From assembly GCA_046496815.1 (NCBI GenBank), contig JAWOGN010000277.1, forward strand, positions 1 through 12,550: 12,550 nt of DNA, given 5' to 3'. The notes under the pieces were generated by a model. It had not been told where the DNA came from. It searched no databases and was given only the letters and a program-made list of their open reading frames with translations. Positions 1 through 7,995 of this stretch are shown here, in pieces; position 1 is the stretch's first letter, and each line of letters starts with the position of its first letter. Both the position numbers and the translations under genes were made by a program. This stretch comes from JAWOGN01 sp046496815 (lineage in GTDB: Bacteria; Desulfobacterota; DSM-4660; Desulfatiglandales; Desulfatiglandaceae).

Positions 1-45
1 AAAAAACAAATATGACTGACAGGATAACCCACGGCCATTTTTGCT

Positions 46-3000
46 ATGAAGAAAAAAAGCGGAAAAAGAAACATTCGACAAGCATCGCAACATATTGAAA
101 GCAAGAAGGAAGAGACTGTCTTTGAAAAGAATCTGGAGAGATTCGAATTTCATCGCCATGCAATGGCCCTTATGCCTGAGCCGGCTGATAAGACACCGGG
201 CGTGGTGTTTTATGTAGATGGAGATAAATTCACACCGGCAGAGAGGTTTTGCACCTGTTCGGCTTCAAAGCGCAGGACCTGCAAACACATGTCAGCATTT
301 TCCCGTCTGTATAGGACCTTCAAAAAGGCGATTGAAAGCAAGCTGCATGAAGATAGTTTCAGAGCGAGCATCTGGCACAAACTTGCGACGGTTATAGCGG
401 AGAGCTCCACCGAGACGCCTGGATCGGTGCGCATGCGCTTTATCGGTTCCAATCACAGGAGAATTGTAAAGGTACTCAACTCCAAAGGTCAGGAGATGGT
501 TTCGTATCTTTCATCAGGACCTGATTGTTTCCGTTTTGTGGAGCGTTGCGGAAAAAATCCGGAACAGGACACCGTTCTGGGCCGGGGGGCCGTGATTGAA
601 AGACTTGCCCTTTTGACCCTTACCCAGAACGAGAGGATTATGCTCAATCGGGGTTTTAAGTCCCGCCGTCAGGCGCTCGAAGAAACCTTCTGGTGCCGCC
701 TCGCCTATCATTGCTATCGAGAATTTGACGCCGACGGATGCTCCTTTCAGCCTGCCGTTAATGAGACATCCGGAGCCTTTACCGTGTCATGCTTCGATCA
801 CCAGGAAACCCCGGTTATACGAATGACAATCCCGCGTGACAGGGTTAGGAGCCTGCTTTCGACCTTTGAGAAGACACTGCTAAACCAGCATCGCATGTCG
901 ATTCATCCCGTTCCGCTTAAATCTATATTCAAAGTCAGCATGAACACAAACCTGGATCTGGAGGTCCGCCCACTGATCCAGGTGATTCAAAATGACGGTG
1001 AGGCACGATTTTTTGAACGGGAGGACCTGAAAAACTTTCAATACGGGAATCTGGTCTATATCAAAGAGCTGGGTCTTCTGGCGGAATTGGAACGGCCCGG
1101 AAAAATGGAAAGGACGTTCAGGGCCCCGGTAAGCATGGTACTCAAGAAGTCCCAAATCCCAAGTTTCTTTGATGAGTTTGAGGAAGAATTGAAAGATGGC
1201 ATCCATATTGTGGATGGAGAAAATAAGGCGCTCCGGATAATAAATGAATTCGACAGGATGGAAATCAGCCCCGAAGCAATAGATCGTGACTGGTGCTGGC
1301 TTTCGGTGAAATACGGATTTGGAAATCTCTCTGTATCACTCGGAGATATCCTCCAGGCAAAAAAAGAGGGTCAGCGTTTTATCGCCACTCCGGACGGCTG
1401 GGTAGACTGCCGGTCTCCGGCCCTTGCTTGCCTTGATTCCATGATTGGAGAGCGTAATGGTCAAAATCATGACAGAGATCCCGAAACCATTCGGCTTTCC
1501 AGGATGGATCTTTTCCATTTAGGGGCATCTACAGAAGCAACCCCAAATATAATGGGTGACGGCAAGAACGTCGACGTAATCAAGCGAATGCTCGCTCTTA
1601 AGCCCACAGTGCCCATGCCACGCCTGAAGGGCATGAAGTCACCGTTGCGTGCCTACCAGGAATGTGGGGTGGAATGGATCAGGTTTCTCTCTGAAAATGG
1701 CTTTGGAGGGCTCCTCTGTGATGATATGGGCCTTGGAAAGACACATCAGGCAATGGCATTCATGCTGCTTCTTAGGAAACATGAAAAAGTGAAGAAGCCT
1801 TTTTTGGTAGTTTGCCCCACCACTGTCTTGAGCCATTGGCGAGATAAGATACGGGAACATGCGCCCGCACTGAAAGCAGAGGTGTTTCACGGTATCGAGC
1901 GGAATCTTGATGAGGCGATCCGTAAGAGTCATCTGCTATTGACCTCTTATGGCATTCTCAGGAGAGACTTAGACCGGCTTAAAGATATCTCGTTCTCACT
2001 CGCTGTTTTTGACGAGATCCAAAACCTGAAAAATCCCGAGACGCTTTCTTATGAAGCCGCGATTCAGATAAAGGCAGACATGAAGCTGGGCCTCACGGGG
2101 ACACCCATCGAGAACTCCTTGAACGAACTCAAGGCCCTTTTGGATCTGACGGTTCCCGGCTACCTGGGAACGGATGAAGAATTTGAAACTCGTTATGTGA
2201 CCCCTATTCAACAAAACGCCGATAGTTGGAGGAAAGCTGAACTGAGCAGGGTGATTTCGCCCTTTACCTTGCGCAGGTTGAAAAAAACGGTGCTGGATGA
2301 ACTCCCGGGCAAAATAGAAGATATCCGCACATGCAGCCTCAGCGAGGATCAAGTCAAATTCTACCGGGATGCCATCGAATCCAAAGGCAAAGGGTTAATC
2401 GGGGAGCTTAAAGCGCAGAATAAATCTGTCCCTTATATGCATATTTTTGCACTTTTGAATCTTCTCAAGCAGATATGCAACCATCCGGCCCTGATAAATG
2501 GAAAAGATGAGAACTATGAACGGTATCGGTCCGGTAAATGGGACCTTTTTAAGGAACTTATGAGAGAGATTCTTGACAGCGGCCAAAAAGTGGTGATCTA
2601 CAGCCAGTTCCTTGGGATGATAAAAATCATAGAGAGGTTCTTAAAAGAACAGGGAGTCGGTTTCGTCACGTTGACAGGGGCCAGCAGAAACAGGGGAGAT
2701 ATCCTATCTCGGTTTAACAATGCTTCCGACTGCCGGGTCTATGTGGGCAGTCTCAAGGCCGGGGGAACCGGAGTTGACCTGGTGGCAGGATCCGTTGTCA
2801 TACATTATGACCGTTGGTGGAATGCGGCGAGAGAAGATCAAGCCACCGATAGGGTGCACCGGATCGGTCAAAAAAGGGGCGTTCAGGTTTTCAAGCTGGT
2901 CACTGAAGGCACTCTGGAGGAGAAGATATCAGCCATTATTGAAAGGAAGCGAAACCTGATGGACAGCATCGTGCGAGAGGATGATCCCGGACTCTTAAAG

Positions 3001-3048
3001 ACTTTTACACGGGAACAACTGATTGACTTGTTAGCCGACCCTTCTTGA
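46..3048 (+). CDS. SWIM zinc-finger SNF2-family helicase-like ATPase
   Basis: A 1000-residue protein of the bacterial HepA/SNF2 superfamily (SF2), expected to be an ATP-driven double-stranded DNA translocase that remodels protein-nucleic acid complexes in the cytoplasm. An N-terminal SWIM zinc finger is visible as CxCx7CxH (C69, C71, C79, H81), probably for nucleic acid or protein binding. Residues about 90-520 form a poorly recognised middle region. The ATPase core follows: Walker A DDMGLGKT with K565, Walker B DEIQ at 656-659 (many relatives have DEAQ or DEAH), motif III LTGTP at 683-687, then the helicase C lobe with GGTGVDL and motif VI DRVHRIGQ at 935-942. All key motifs are intact. The frame has a stop at 25-27 and ATG 46 is the first start after it, but no good ribosome binding site precedes it. 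The neighbour 142 bp downstream is a SEC-C protein on the same strand. The biological role is not determined by the sequence; stand-alone transcription recycling or genome maintenance is possible, as is a defence role. Confidence 0.93.
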   Translation: MKKKSGKRNIRQASQHIESKKEETVFEKNLERFEFHRHAMALMPEPADKTPGVVFYVDGDKFTPAERFCTCSASKRRTCKHMSAFSRLYRTFKKAIESKLHEDSFRASIWHKLATVIAESSTETPGSVRMRFIGSNHRRIVKVLNSKGQEMVSYLSSGPDCFRFVERCGKNPEQDTVLGRGAVIERLALLTLTQNERIMLNRGFKSRRQALEETFWCRLAYHCYREFDADGCSFQPAVNETSGAFTVSCFDHQETPVIRMTIPRDRVRSLLSTFEKTLLNQHRMSIHPVPLKSIFKVSMNTNLDLEVRPLIQVIQNDGEARFFEREDLKNFQYGNLVYIKELGLLAELERPGKMERTFRAPVSMVLKKSQIPSFFDEFEEELKDGIHIVDGENKALRIINEFDRMEISPEAIDRDWCWLSVKYGFGNLSVSLGDILQAKKEGQRFIATPDGWVDCRSPALACLDSMIGERNGQNHDRDPETIRLSRMDLFHLGASTEATPNIMGDGKNVDVIKRMLALKPTVPMPRLKGMKSPLRAYQECGVEWIRFLSENGFGGLLCDDMGLGKTHQAMAFMLLLRKHEKVKKPFLVVCPTTVLSHWRDKIREHAPALKAEVFHGIERNLDEAIRKSHLLLTSYGILRRDLDRLKDISFSLAVFDEIQNLKNPETLSYEAAIQIKADMKLGLTGTPIENSLNELKALLDLTVPGYLGTDEEFETRYVTPIQQNADSWRKAELSRVISPFTLRRLKKTVLDELPGKIEDIRTCSLSEDQVKFYRDAIESKGKGLIGELKAQNKSVPYMHIFALLNLLKQICNHPALINGKDENYERYRSGKWDLFKELMREILDSGQKVVIYSQFLGMIKIIERFLKEQGVGFVTLTGASRNRGDILSRFNNASDCRVYVGSLKAGGTGVDLVAGSVVIHYDRWWNAAREDQATDRVHRIGQKRGVQVFKLVTEGTLEEKISAIIERKRNLMDSIVREDDPGLLKTFTREQLIDLLADPS

Positions 3049-3190
3049 GTCACTGACGTTTGATCTATGATAAAGTGAGTATTCGGCGGTAATGGCACAG
3101 AGGGTGATTTCTTAAAGAAAAAATCCAATTGAGAAACTTACCAACAAGCGCGGGTCTAATAATTGGGACAACTTGAGAAGGGGTTTACGT

Positions 3191-4597
3191 ATGGCGAAGA
3201 CAGGTCGAAATGCCCCATGCCCTTGTGGGAGTGGAAAGAAATACAAGAAGTGTTGCCTGCGGAAGCACGAAGAGGAACAGCGGCAAAAGACGATGAGCGA
3301 GTACCAGGTCAATGAAGAGTCCTTTGATGACCTGGAAGAGGACGAAGATGAGGTTGGTTGGAGGGAGGCGGAAGATGCATGGTCTGCGGACGATGGAAGT
3401 GAAGGAACCGGATCAAACGACTTTGAGTACGAAGCGATCTATCCCCAAATCGATAAATCTATTCCGGAGATAACCGAGGCAGAACAAGAAATTGTCGATG
3501 CGTGGTGGAAAGAATTCAGTCCTTTTTACATGGACCGTGATGTTGACGAGATGATTCGACGGATCGTTGGTTTTATGGAAGAACACTCCAGTCTGTTTAT
3601 TCATCTTTACCTGGATGAGGAGTGTTTGTTTGAACTCGGTGCCGAATTGGCGCGGCGTGGCGAATATCGCCGCCACGCGGAATTGTTGCAACGCATTCGC
3701 AAAGAACATCCAGAAGTTTATATTCGCAGTCATGGTTACTACGACCGGGATATCATTACTGAACTTATTTTGGATGGACAACGAAAGAAAATTTCTCAAT
3801 ACTTTAATTTTTTCAAATTGTATCCGGATTCTCATCCGGACGAATTATCAGAGATTATCGATCTGTTGCTATCGGGAAACTGCCAGGATGAATTGTTTGA
3901 GCTGGTTCGGGAAACGGCCATTCCCGTTGTCTGCTCGTCCAATGTGATCGGAGGCGACTTTGCCCTCCGGTGGTTCTTTTTTGAACAATGGATCCCGTTC
4001 TTAGAAAAGCGCGATGCATCAGAGAGCAGTTGTAATAAGCTTTTGGCAGCGCTGAATAACCTGGAACTTCCATTTGATCCAGGGTTTGATTCCGATGTCA
4101 TATTCCAGGATTTAACAGAAGCTTTTGGTAACGTGTCCACTTGGGATATTACCCAGTGCCACACGCGAAGGGAGTTGGTGGCGTTTTACAGAAATATTGC
4201 ATGGAGCTTTTGCTCATTTCTAAATGAGAGAAAAGGAATGAGCTGGCCGACGGCCCGATTTTTTGCAGACCAAATAGAGAGGTATTTTTATGACGTTCCG
4301 CGCAATAAACGCCCGAAAAAGGTATTCAACTTCGAGAAAAACAAGCTTGATCAGCATATAGCGCAGAACTGTAAGCAATTTCTATTTCTAAACGGTGTCT
4401 TAGCCATTTCACTGTTACAAGCCGTGTACTATTTTGCCGACTACTTGAATGAAAACCGTATTTTTTCTGATGAAGATCTAAGCAAGACTGAACAGGCTTG
4501 TTTGAGTCTACTTGAAACAGTCAAGACAGTCGTACCTGCCTCAGATGCAGGACCCAGGATCTTCTCCACTTTCCCGAATTATCAATGGACCACTTGA
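3191..4597 (+). CDS. SEC-C zinc-knuckle protein, function unknown
   Basis: A 468-residue protein with an N-terminal SEC-C motif, CxCx8CC (C10, C12, C21, C22), the zinc knuckle known from the SecA C-terminus and from many unrelated proteins, where it binds protein partners. It is followed by a strongly acidic, glutamate/aspartate-rich linker (about residues 37-70) and then about 390 residues that look mostly helical, with no family I recognise. An upstream TTG at 3173 would add six residues, but ATG 3191 has GAGAAGGGG seven bases upstream and puts the SEC-C motif in its usual N-terminal place, so I chose it. It lies 142 bp after the SNF2 gene on the same strand. A poor promoter match (TTGAGT 3045-3050, TATGAT 3066-3071, 15-bp spacer) means co-transcription is possible but not proved. 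The product is probably cytoplasmic because no signal peptide or membrane segment is visible. Confidence 0.85.
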   Translation: MAKTGRNAPCPCGSGKKYKKCCLRKHEEEQRQKTMSEYQVNEESFDDLEEDEDEVGWREAEDAWSADDGSEGTGSNDFEYEAIYPQIDKSIPEITEAEQEIVDAWWKEFSPFYMDRDVDEMIRRIVGFMEEHSSLFIHLYLDEECLFELGAELARRGEYRRHAELLQRIRKEHPEVYIRSHGYYDRDIITELILDGQRKKISQYFNFFKLYPDSHPDELSEIIDLLLSGNCQDELFELVRETAIPVVCSSNVIGGDFALRWFFFEQWIPFLEKRDASESSCNKLLAALNNLELPFDPGFDSDVIFQDLTEAFGNVSTWDITQCHTRRELVAFYRNIAWSFCSFLNERKGMSWPTARFFADQIERYFYDVPRNKRPKKVFNFEKNKLDQHIAQNCKQFLFLNGVLAISLLQAVYYFADYLNENRIFSDEDLSKTEQACLSLLETVKTVVPASDAGPRIFSTFPNYQWTT

Positions 4598-4775
4598 CCC
4601 GGAGGGAAAGCTTCGCCGAAACGGTTGTAATGCAAAATATTTTCTTAGCAATGGGGAGGATTTAAATAGAAAGAGACGGGATGCTTATTGGATGGCAGAA
4701 CGTGGGATTTTATGCCTGCTATTTGCCAAAAGAGAGAGCTGAGAGCACACAAGTCACCAGTCAAGGAGATATCAT

Positions 4776-4880
4776 ATGAATAACAACATACACTGACCTC
4801 CCAGCGTGAGAATCAACGCGTTAGTCGTGCACTCAAGGAAGCGCTACATCGGTGAAAACCGGAGTCTAGATGTTTTATAA
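4776..4880 (+). pseudogene. Short reading frame broken by an early UGA, doubtful
   Basis: ATG 4776 has AAGGAG at 4763-4768, an excellent ribosome binding site with seven bases between. The frame reads six codons (MNNNIH), meets TGA at 4794-4796, and then stays open for 27 more codons to TAA 4878-4880. The continuation reads PPSVRINALVVHS... and ends ...ENRSLDVL. The likely explanations are a tiny decayed gene in which a tryptophan TGG became TGA, or chance. Selenocysteine readthrough is possible in principle, but I see no convincing SECIS hairpin directly after the UGA. No family is recognised. Confidence 0.2.
4850..4861 (+). other. Small GAAA-tetraloop hairpin
   Basis: CGGT (4850-4853), GAAA (4854-4857) and ACCG (4858-4861) form a perfect four-pair stem closed by a GNRA-type loop. 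The outer bases ACAT and ATGT could pair further only across an eight-base bulge. GNRA loops are common in structured RNAs such as group II intron domain V, but the arm lengths and sequence here do not fit that domain, so no RNA class is assigned. Confidence 0.25.
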
Positions 4881-4897
4881 CTATTTCAATATGCTGG

Positions 4898-4917
4898 ATT
4901 CCGGCTTTCGCCGGAAT
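4898..4917. repeat. REP-like palindrome (ATTCCGGC-TTTC-GCCGGAAT)
   Basis: A perfect eight-base inverted repeat with a four-base TTTC loop, set in GCTGG...GAC flanks. From memory, this form of palindrome is dispersed in many copies between genes in environmental proteobacteria. It can fold as RNA or cruciform on either strand. No T-run follows, so it is not an intrinsic terminator. Only one copy is visible here, so calling it repetitive rests on recognition of the type and not on copies within the window. Confidence 0.6.
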
Positions 4918-5052
4918 GACACGAAATGCCGCTTTCCGACTTTCTACAAAGCTGTCAAGGTTAAACCTCTGAAATCAGAATGGAATGCTATTTGAAGCCG
5001 TTACTCGGCACACTGGAGCAGCGAGGTGCAGAAGGCGAAGGGGGAGAAAAGA

Positions 5053-5223
5053 ATGAGAGGATCATGGAGTGTTCGATATTTACCTGGAATTGAGAAACCT
5101 TATCGCACGACCTATCTTTGTTTTGACAATGACTTTCAAGGGTTTCAAGCAAACCTGTTATTCGATTATTCCTATTCAATTACGCTTCCGCCTGAGCAGG
5201 ATGCGCGAAGCCAACCAGAGTGA
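5053..5223 (+). CDS. Possible 56-residue leader peptide upstream of ddl
   Basis: ATG 5053 has GGGGGAG at 5040-5046 with a six-base gap, and the frame runs 56 codons to TGA 5221-5223. That stop lies 12 bases before the ddl start, and the ddl ribosome binding site (GGAGGG 5225-5230) follows directly, so translational coupling is conceivable. The product (MRGSWSVRYL...DARSQPE) is rich in aromatic residues and matches no family I know. Another frame in the same DNA is open too, and the region may be an intergenic repeat, so the coding call is weak. Confidence 0.25.
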   Translation: MRGSWSVRYLPGIEKPYRTTYLCFDNDFQGFQANLLFDYSYSITLPPEQDARSQPE

Positions 5224-5235
5224 TGGAGGGCAAAA

Positions 5236-6339
5236 TTGGCAAAAAAAATTAGAGTGGGAATTTTTTTTGGAGGGAAATCGGCCGAGCATGAAGTCTCGCT
5301 TCAGTCGGCAAAAAACATTATCGAAGCCATCGATCAGAATCAGTATGAGGTGGTCCTGATCGCCATTGACAAAAATGGACAGTGGCATCTTTCCGATGCA
5401 TCAAGGTACCTCAAAAATGCGAATGACCCAAAACGTATCAAATTGAATGCCCTCAGCGACCATGTGACGTTGGTTCCGGGGGAAAACGCAGGGCAACTTA
5501 TCAGCCTTACGTCACACGAACCTGCGGAGCCGATTGATGTGGTTTTCCCGGTGCTTCACGGACCGTTGGGTGAGGATGGCACGGTTCAAGGCTTGTTGAA
5601 AATTGCAAATGTTCCATTTGTCGGTCCGGGCGTTCTGGGTTCCGCGGTGGGGATGGACAAGGACGTAACAAAGCGCCTCCTCAGAGAGGCTGGAATCCCG
5701 ACCGCCAAGTTTTTCGTATTTGATCGGTTTTCGATGAATCAAATAAATTTTCAGGAGATAAAAAACGGCTTGGGCATGCCGCTTTTCATCAAACCTGCAA
5801 ATCTTGGATCCTCGGTGGGAATCAGCAAGGCAAGAGACAAGAAACAATTCGAACAGGCCGTAGCGGTTGCGTTTAGATATGACAACAAAATTATCATTGA
5901 AGAGTTTATTGCAGGAAGGGAGATTGAATGCTCTGTCTTGGGAAATGATGATCCAATCGTATCGCTGCCGGGAGAGATCCTTCCGAATGATGATTTTTAT
6001 TCCTATGAAGCCAAGTATATCAATGAAGACGGAGCGGATTTGGAAATCCCGGCCAAACTCTCTCCCGATACCATGCAGAGGGTTCAGGCTATCGCCGCTC
6101 AAACGTTTAAAGTCCTCTGCTGCGAAGGCATGGCCCGCGTCGATCTCTTCCTGAAGGAGAACGGTGAGATATACGTCAACGAAATTAACACGATCCCCGG
6201 TTTCACCAAGATCAGCATGTACCCCAAGCTTTGGGAAATCAGTGGAATTTCATATTCGGAATTGATAAACAGACTGATTCAGCTTGCGCTTCAGAGATTC
6301 GACAGAGAGCGCAAACTGGAAACAGCTATGAATATATGA
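5236..6339 (+). CDS. ddl: D-alanine--D-alanine ligase
   Basis: A 367-residue ATP-grasp ligase that joins two D-alanines in the cytoplasm to make the dipeptide for peptidoglycan precursors. Visible signatures are the N-terminal FFGGKSAEHEVSLQSA (catalytic Glu of the EHEVS motif at residue 19), LHGPLGEDG for the first Ddl signature, the ATP-grasp lysine segment FIKPANLGSSVGISKA, and the C-terminal metal-binding EINTIPGFT. The omega-loop reads FYSYEAKY, as in DdlA-type enzymes that make D-Ala-D-Ala; there is no sign of the VanA/VanB D-lactate type. The length fits DdlA (about 364). The start is TTG, chosen because GGAGGG lies five bases upstream and the product begins MAKKIRVGIFFGG as relatives do. 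The ATG at 5223 is in another frame. The methyltransferase gene follows 16 bp downstream. It is a stand-alone ddl, outside a division and cell wall (mur/fts) cluster. Confidence 0.96.
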   Translation: MAKKIRVGIFFGGKSAEHEVSLQSAKNIIEAIDQNQYEVVLIAIDKNGQWHLSDASRYLKNANDPKRIKLNALSDHVTLVPGENAGQLISLTSHEPAEPIDVVFPVLHGPLGEDGTVQGLLKIANVPFVGPGVLGSAVGMDKDVTKRLLREAGIPTAKFFVFDRFSMNQINFQEIKNGLGMPLFIKPANLGSSVGISKARDKKQFEQAVAVAFRYDNKIIIEEFIAGREIECSVLGNDDPIVSLPGEILPNDDFYSYEAKYINEDGADLEIPAKLSPDTMQRVQAIAAQTFKVLCCEGMARVDLFLKENGEIYVNEINTIPGFTKISMYPKLWEISGISYSELINRLIQLALQRFDRERKLETAMNI

Positions 6340-6355
6340 AAAGAGGAGCTCCCGC

Positions 6356-6838
6356 ATGGATCAAGCGTTTACAGGCTATTTTAAATCAGAGATCGGCTTC
6401 ATAGAAATCGTCGGAACAGAAACCGGGATCTTGTCTTTGGAGTTCACGGAAAAAGACCCCAAGAATGATTCCCATCTCCCCACATGCATAGAAAGATGTA
6501 TCACGCAGCTCGATGCATATTTCAAGGGAAACCGAAGAGTGTTTTCATTAGACCTCCTATTGAATGGGACGGATTTCCAGAAGAAGGTTTGGAAACAGTT
6601 GATGAAGATTCCATTCGGAGAAACAGTATCCTATAAGGATATCGCAGCATCCGTCGGGAATATAAACGCAGTCCGAGCGGTGGGCAGTGCCAACGGCAGG
6701 AATCGGATCCCGATCATTATTCCCTGCCACCGCGTTATTGCTGCGGATGGGAGCCTCGCAGGCTTTGGAAGCGGGATATGGAGAAAGGAGTGGCTCCTCA
6801 ATCACGAAAAGACGGTTGTGCTGAAAGATACAAAATAG
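6356..6838 (+). CDS. ogt: Methylated-DNA--protein-cysteine S-methyltransferase
   Basis: A 160-residue MGMT-family suicide repair protein that moves the alkyl group from O6-alkylguanine (and O4-alkylthymine) to its own cysteine. The DNA-binding wing begins near residue 72 (TDFQKKVWKQL, then IPFGETVSYKDIA), followed by the arginine-finger helix AVRAVGSANGRN (R107) and the active site IPCHRVI with C124. GFGSG and the WLL segment complete the family pattern. The usual NPIP after the helix is NRIP here, a mild change. The length is that of Ogt or the Ada C-terminal domain alone, with no Ada N-terminal domain or AraC module. ATG 6356 has AGAGGAG eight to fourteen bases upstream. The 16-bp gap after ddl suggests one transcript. 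The gene converges on the permease gene, with no clear terminator in the 99-bp gap. Confidence 0.95.
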   Translation: MDQAFTGYFKSEIGFIEIVGTETGILSLEFTEKDPKNDSHLPTCIERCITQLDAYFKGNRRVFSLDLLLNGTDFQKKVWKQLMKIPFGETVSYKDIAASVGNINAVRAVGSANGRNRIPIIIPCHRVIAADGSLAGFGSGIWRKEWLLNHEKTVVLKDTK

Positions 6839-6937
6839 AAAATCCCGGTTTCCATCGGCAACAGGCAGCCTGAGGCATTGAAAACCATACGGCCGGGAAT
6901 GATGAAAAGACCGCTTCAAGCTTCATGCCTACAGATT

Positions 6938-7978
6938 TCACAGCCGATCCGTTTCGCAGTGTTTATGCGGCGGATGAATCGCTTCTTTACGATCAGGTCC
7001 TTGCTTATCTTCGCAGTTTTTCCCCAAATCCGTTGCTCGGCGCTTCAGTATGGGATGGGACGCCATTACATTCTTGCGCTGTTGAGACACTGAGTCCAGC
7101 ACGAAAATCGCCAGCCCACTCCAAATGCAACCAAATGTGATGAGTTGAACATGAGTGAAAGGCTCGCGATAAATGAATACCGCCAGAAGAAATTGAAGGC
7201 TGGGAGCTAAATACTGCAGAATTCGGAGGGTGGCATACCGGAGGCGACGCGCTGCGCTGGTGAACCAGACAAGCGGCACGGAAGTGACGAGTCCTGCAAG
7301 TGCCAGGAGCGCCGCCGTTTGCCGGTCGGCGATCCAGAATGCACAGACTCCCTTCACAGTGAGGAAGGAAAGATATCCCAAGGCGAGCGGGAAAAGAAGG
7401 CTCGTCTCGACAAAAAGCCCATTGAGTGATTCTATTCGAACGGTCTTGCGAAGAAGTCCATAGAAACTGAAAGTGAAGGCCAGTGCAAGAGAGATCCATG
7501 GTAGCTTTCCATAGCTGAGTGCCAAATTGAAGGTTCCCGCTGCTGCCAAAAGCACCGCCAATCCCTGGCGGAGGCGTAACCGCTCCCCTAAAAAGACCAT
7601 TCCCAGTAGAACATTGACCAATGGATTGATGTAGTAGCCCAGACTGGCCTGGAGCAAGCGGTCCGTAACAATCGCGTAAATGAAGACGAACCAGTTGGTC
7701 GCTACAAGAATTGCGGTTAAGAAAAGGGTGCTCAACACTTTTTTTTCAGAAAGTGCCTCCCATAGGCCTTTCCAGTCATGGCTGAGTGTGATGAGCAATG
7801 CCGTAAAGGGGACGGACCAAAATACGCGGTGGGCGAGAATTTCAATCGGTGTCGCCTGGTGAAGGGCTCTGAAGTAAACCGGCACAATTCCCCAGAGGCC
7901 GAATGCGCCAAGGGCGCAGATCACGCCGATGTTCTGTTCCCGGAAGCATAGCAAGGGATTATTGCCTCGCAAAATCAC
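6938..7978 (-). CDS. rarD: RarD-type EamA/DMT permease
   Basis: A membrane protein of up to 346 residues with about ten hydrophobic segments, of the drug/metabolite transporter superfamily, RarD branch. Typical features are the opening GVICALGAFGLWGIVPVYF, then EILAHRVFWS, LLQASLGYYINPLVNVLLG with FLGERL, the second EamA half, and RYATLRILQYLAPSLQFLLAV. The E. coli relative is linked to chloramphenicol sensitivity, but the natural substrate of the family is unsettled. After the last membrane segment there is a charged tail of about 45 residues (RKN...ETDRL), longer than in the usual roughly 300-residue proteins. The start is uncertain: GTG 7978 has no clear ribosome binding site, while TTG 7954 has GAGG about ten bases upstream and would shorten the protein by eight residues. 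It follows the phosphodiester glycosidase gene by 17 bp and is probably its operon partner. Confidence 0.9.
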   Translation of the reverse strand: MILRGNNPLLCFREQNIGVICALGAFGLWGIVPVYFRALHQATPIEILAHRVFWSVPFTALLITLSHDWKGLWEALSEKKVLSTLFLTAILVATNWFVFIYAIVTDRLLQASLGYYINPLVNVLLGMVFLGERLRLRQGLAVLLAAAGTFNLALSYGKLPWISLALAFTFSFYGLLRKTVRIESLNGLFVETSLLFPLALGYLSFLTVKGVCAFWIADRQTAALLALAGLVTSVPLVWFTSAARRLRYATLRILQYLAPSLQFLLAVFIYREPFTHVQLITFGCIWSGLAIFVLDSVSQQRKNVMASHPILKRRATDLGKNCEDKQGPDRKEAIHPPHKHCETDRL

Positions 7979-7995
7979 GTGATGGGCCGGTAGAG

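Larger units (their letters stand above)
4598..5235. other. 638-bp gap with small elements and no firm gene
   Basis: Between the SEC-C gene and ddl no conserved gene is recognisable. The stretch contains a short frame interrupted by UGA behind a strong ribosome binding site (4776-4880), a GAAA-loop hairpin (4850-4861), a REP-like hairpin (4898-4917) and a possible 56-codon leader frame (5053-5223). A frame reaching 4742 overlaps the end of the SEC-C gene but has no ribosome binding site and no recognisable product. I found no convincing sigma-70 promoter; TTGACA at 5123-5128 has no -10 element at the right distance. The mixture looks like an accessory gap that has collected repeats and decayed sequence. 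Confidence 0.6.

Noticed and set aside
4512..4742. 76-codon plus-strand frame overlapping the end of the SEC-C gene
   Set aside because: The first third overlaps the SEC-C coding sequence in another frame; there is no ribosome binding site and no recognisable product.
4850..4861. GAAA-loop hairpin as a group II intron domain V
   Set aside because: Domain V needs a longer stem with a two-base bulge and conserved catalytic triad; only a four-pair stem is present and no reverse transcriptase gene lies nearby.
5123..5128. TTGACA as a -35 box for ddl
   Set aside because: No acceptable -10 sequence occurs 15-19 bases downstream; the first TATAAT-like word is about 27 bases away.
5512..6102. 196-codon open frame on the minus strand inside ddl
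   Set aside because: It lies fully within a well-conserved ddl gene and its translation resembles no protein family.
6839..6937. Bidirectional terminator between the convergent methyltransferase and permease genes
   Set aside because: Only weak or widely separated complementary stretches are present (for example TCCCGG and CCGGGA about 45 bases apart) and no T-run follows.
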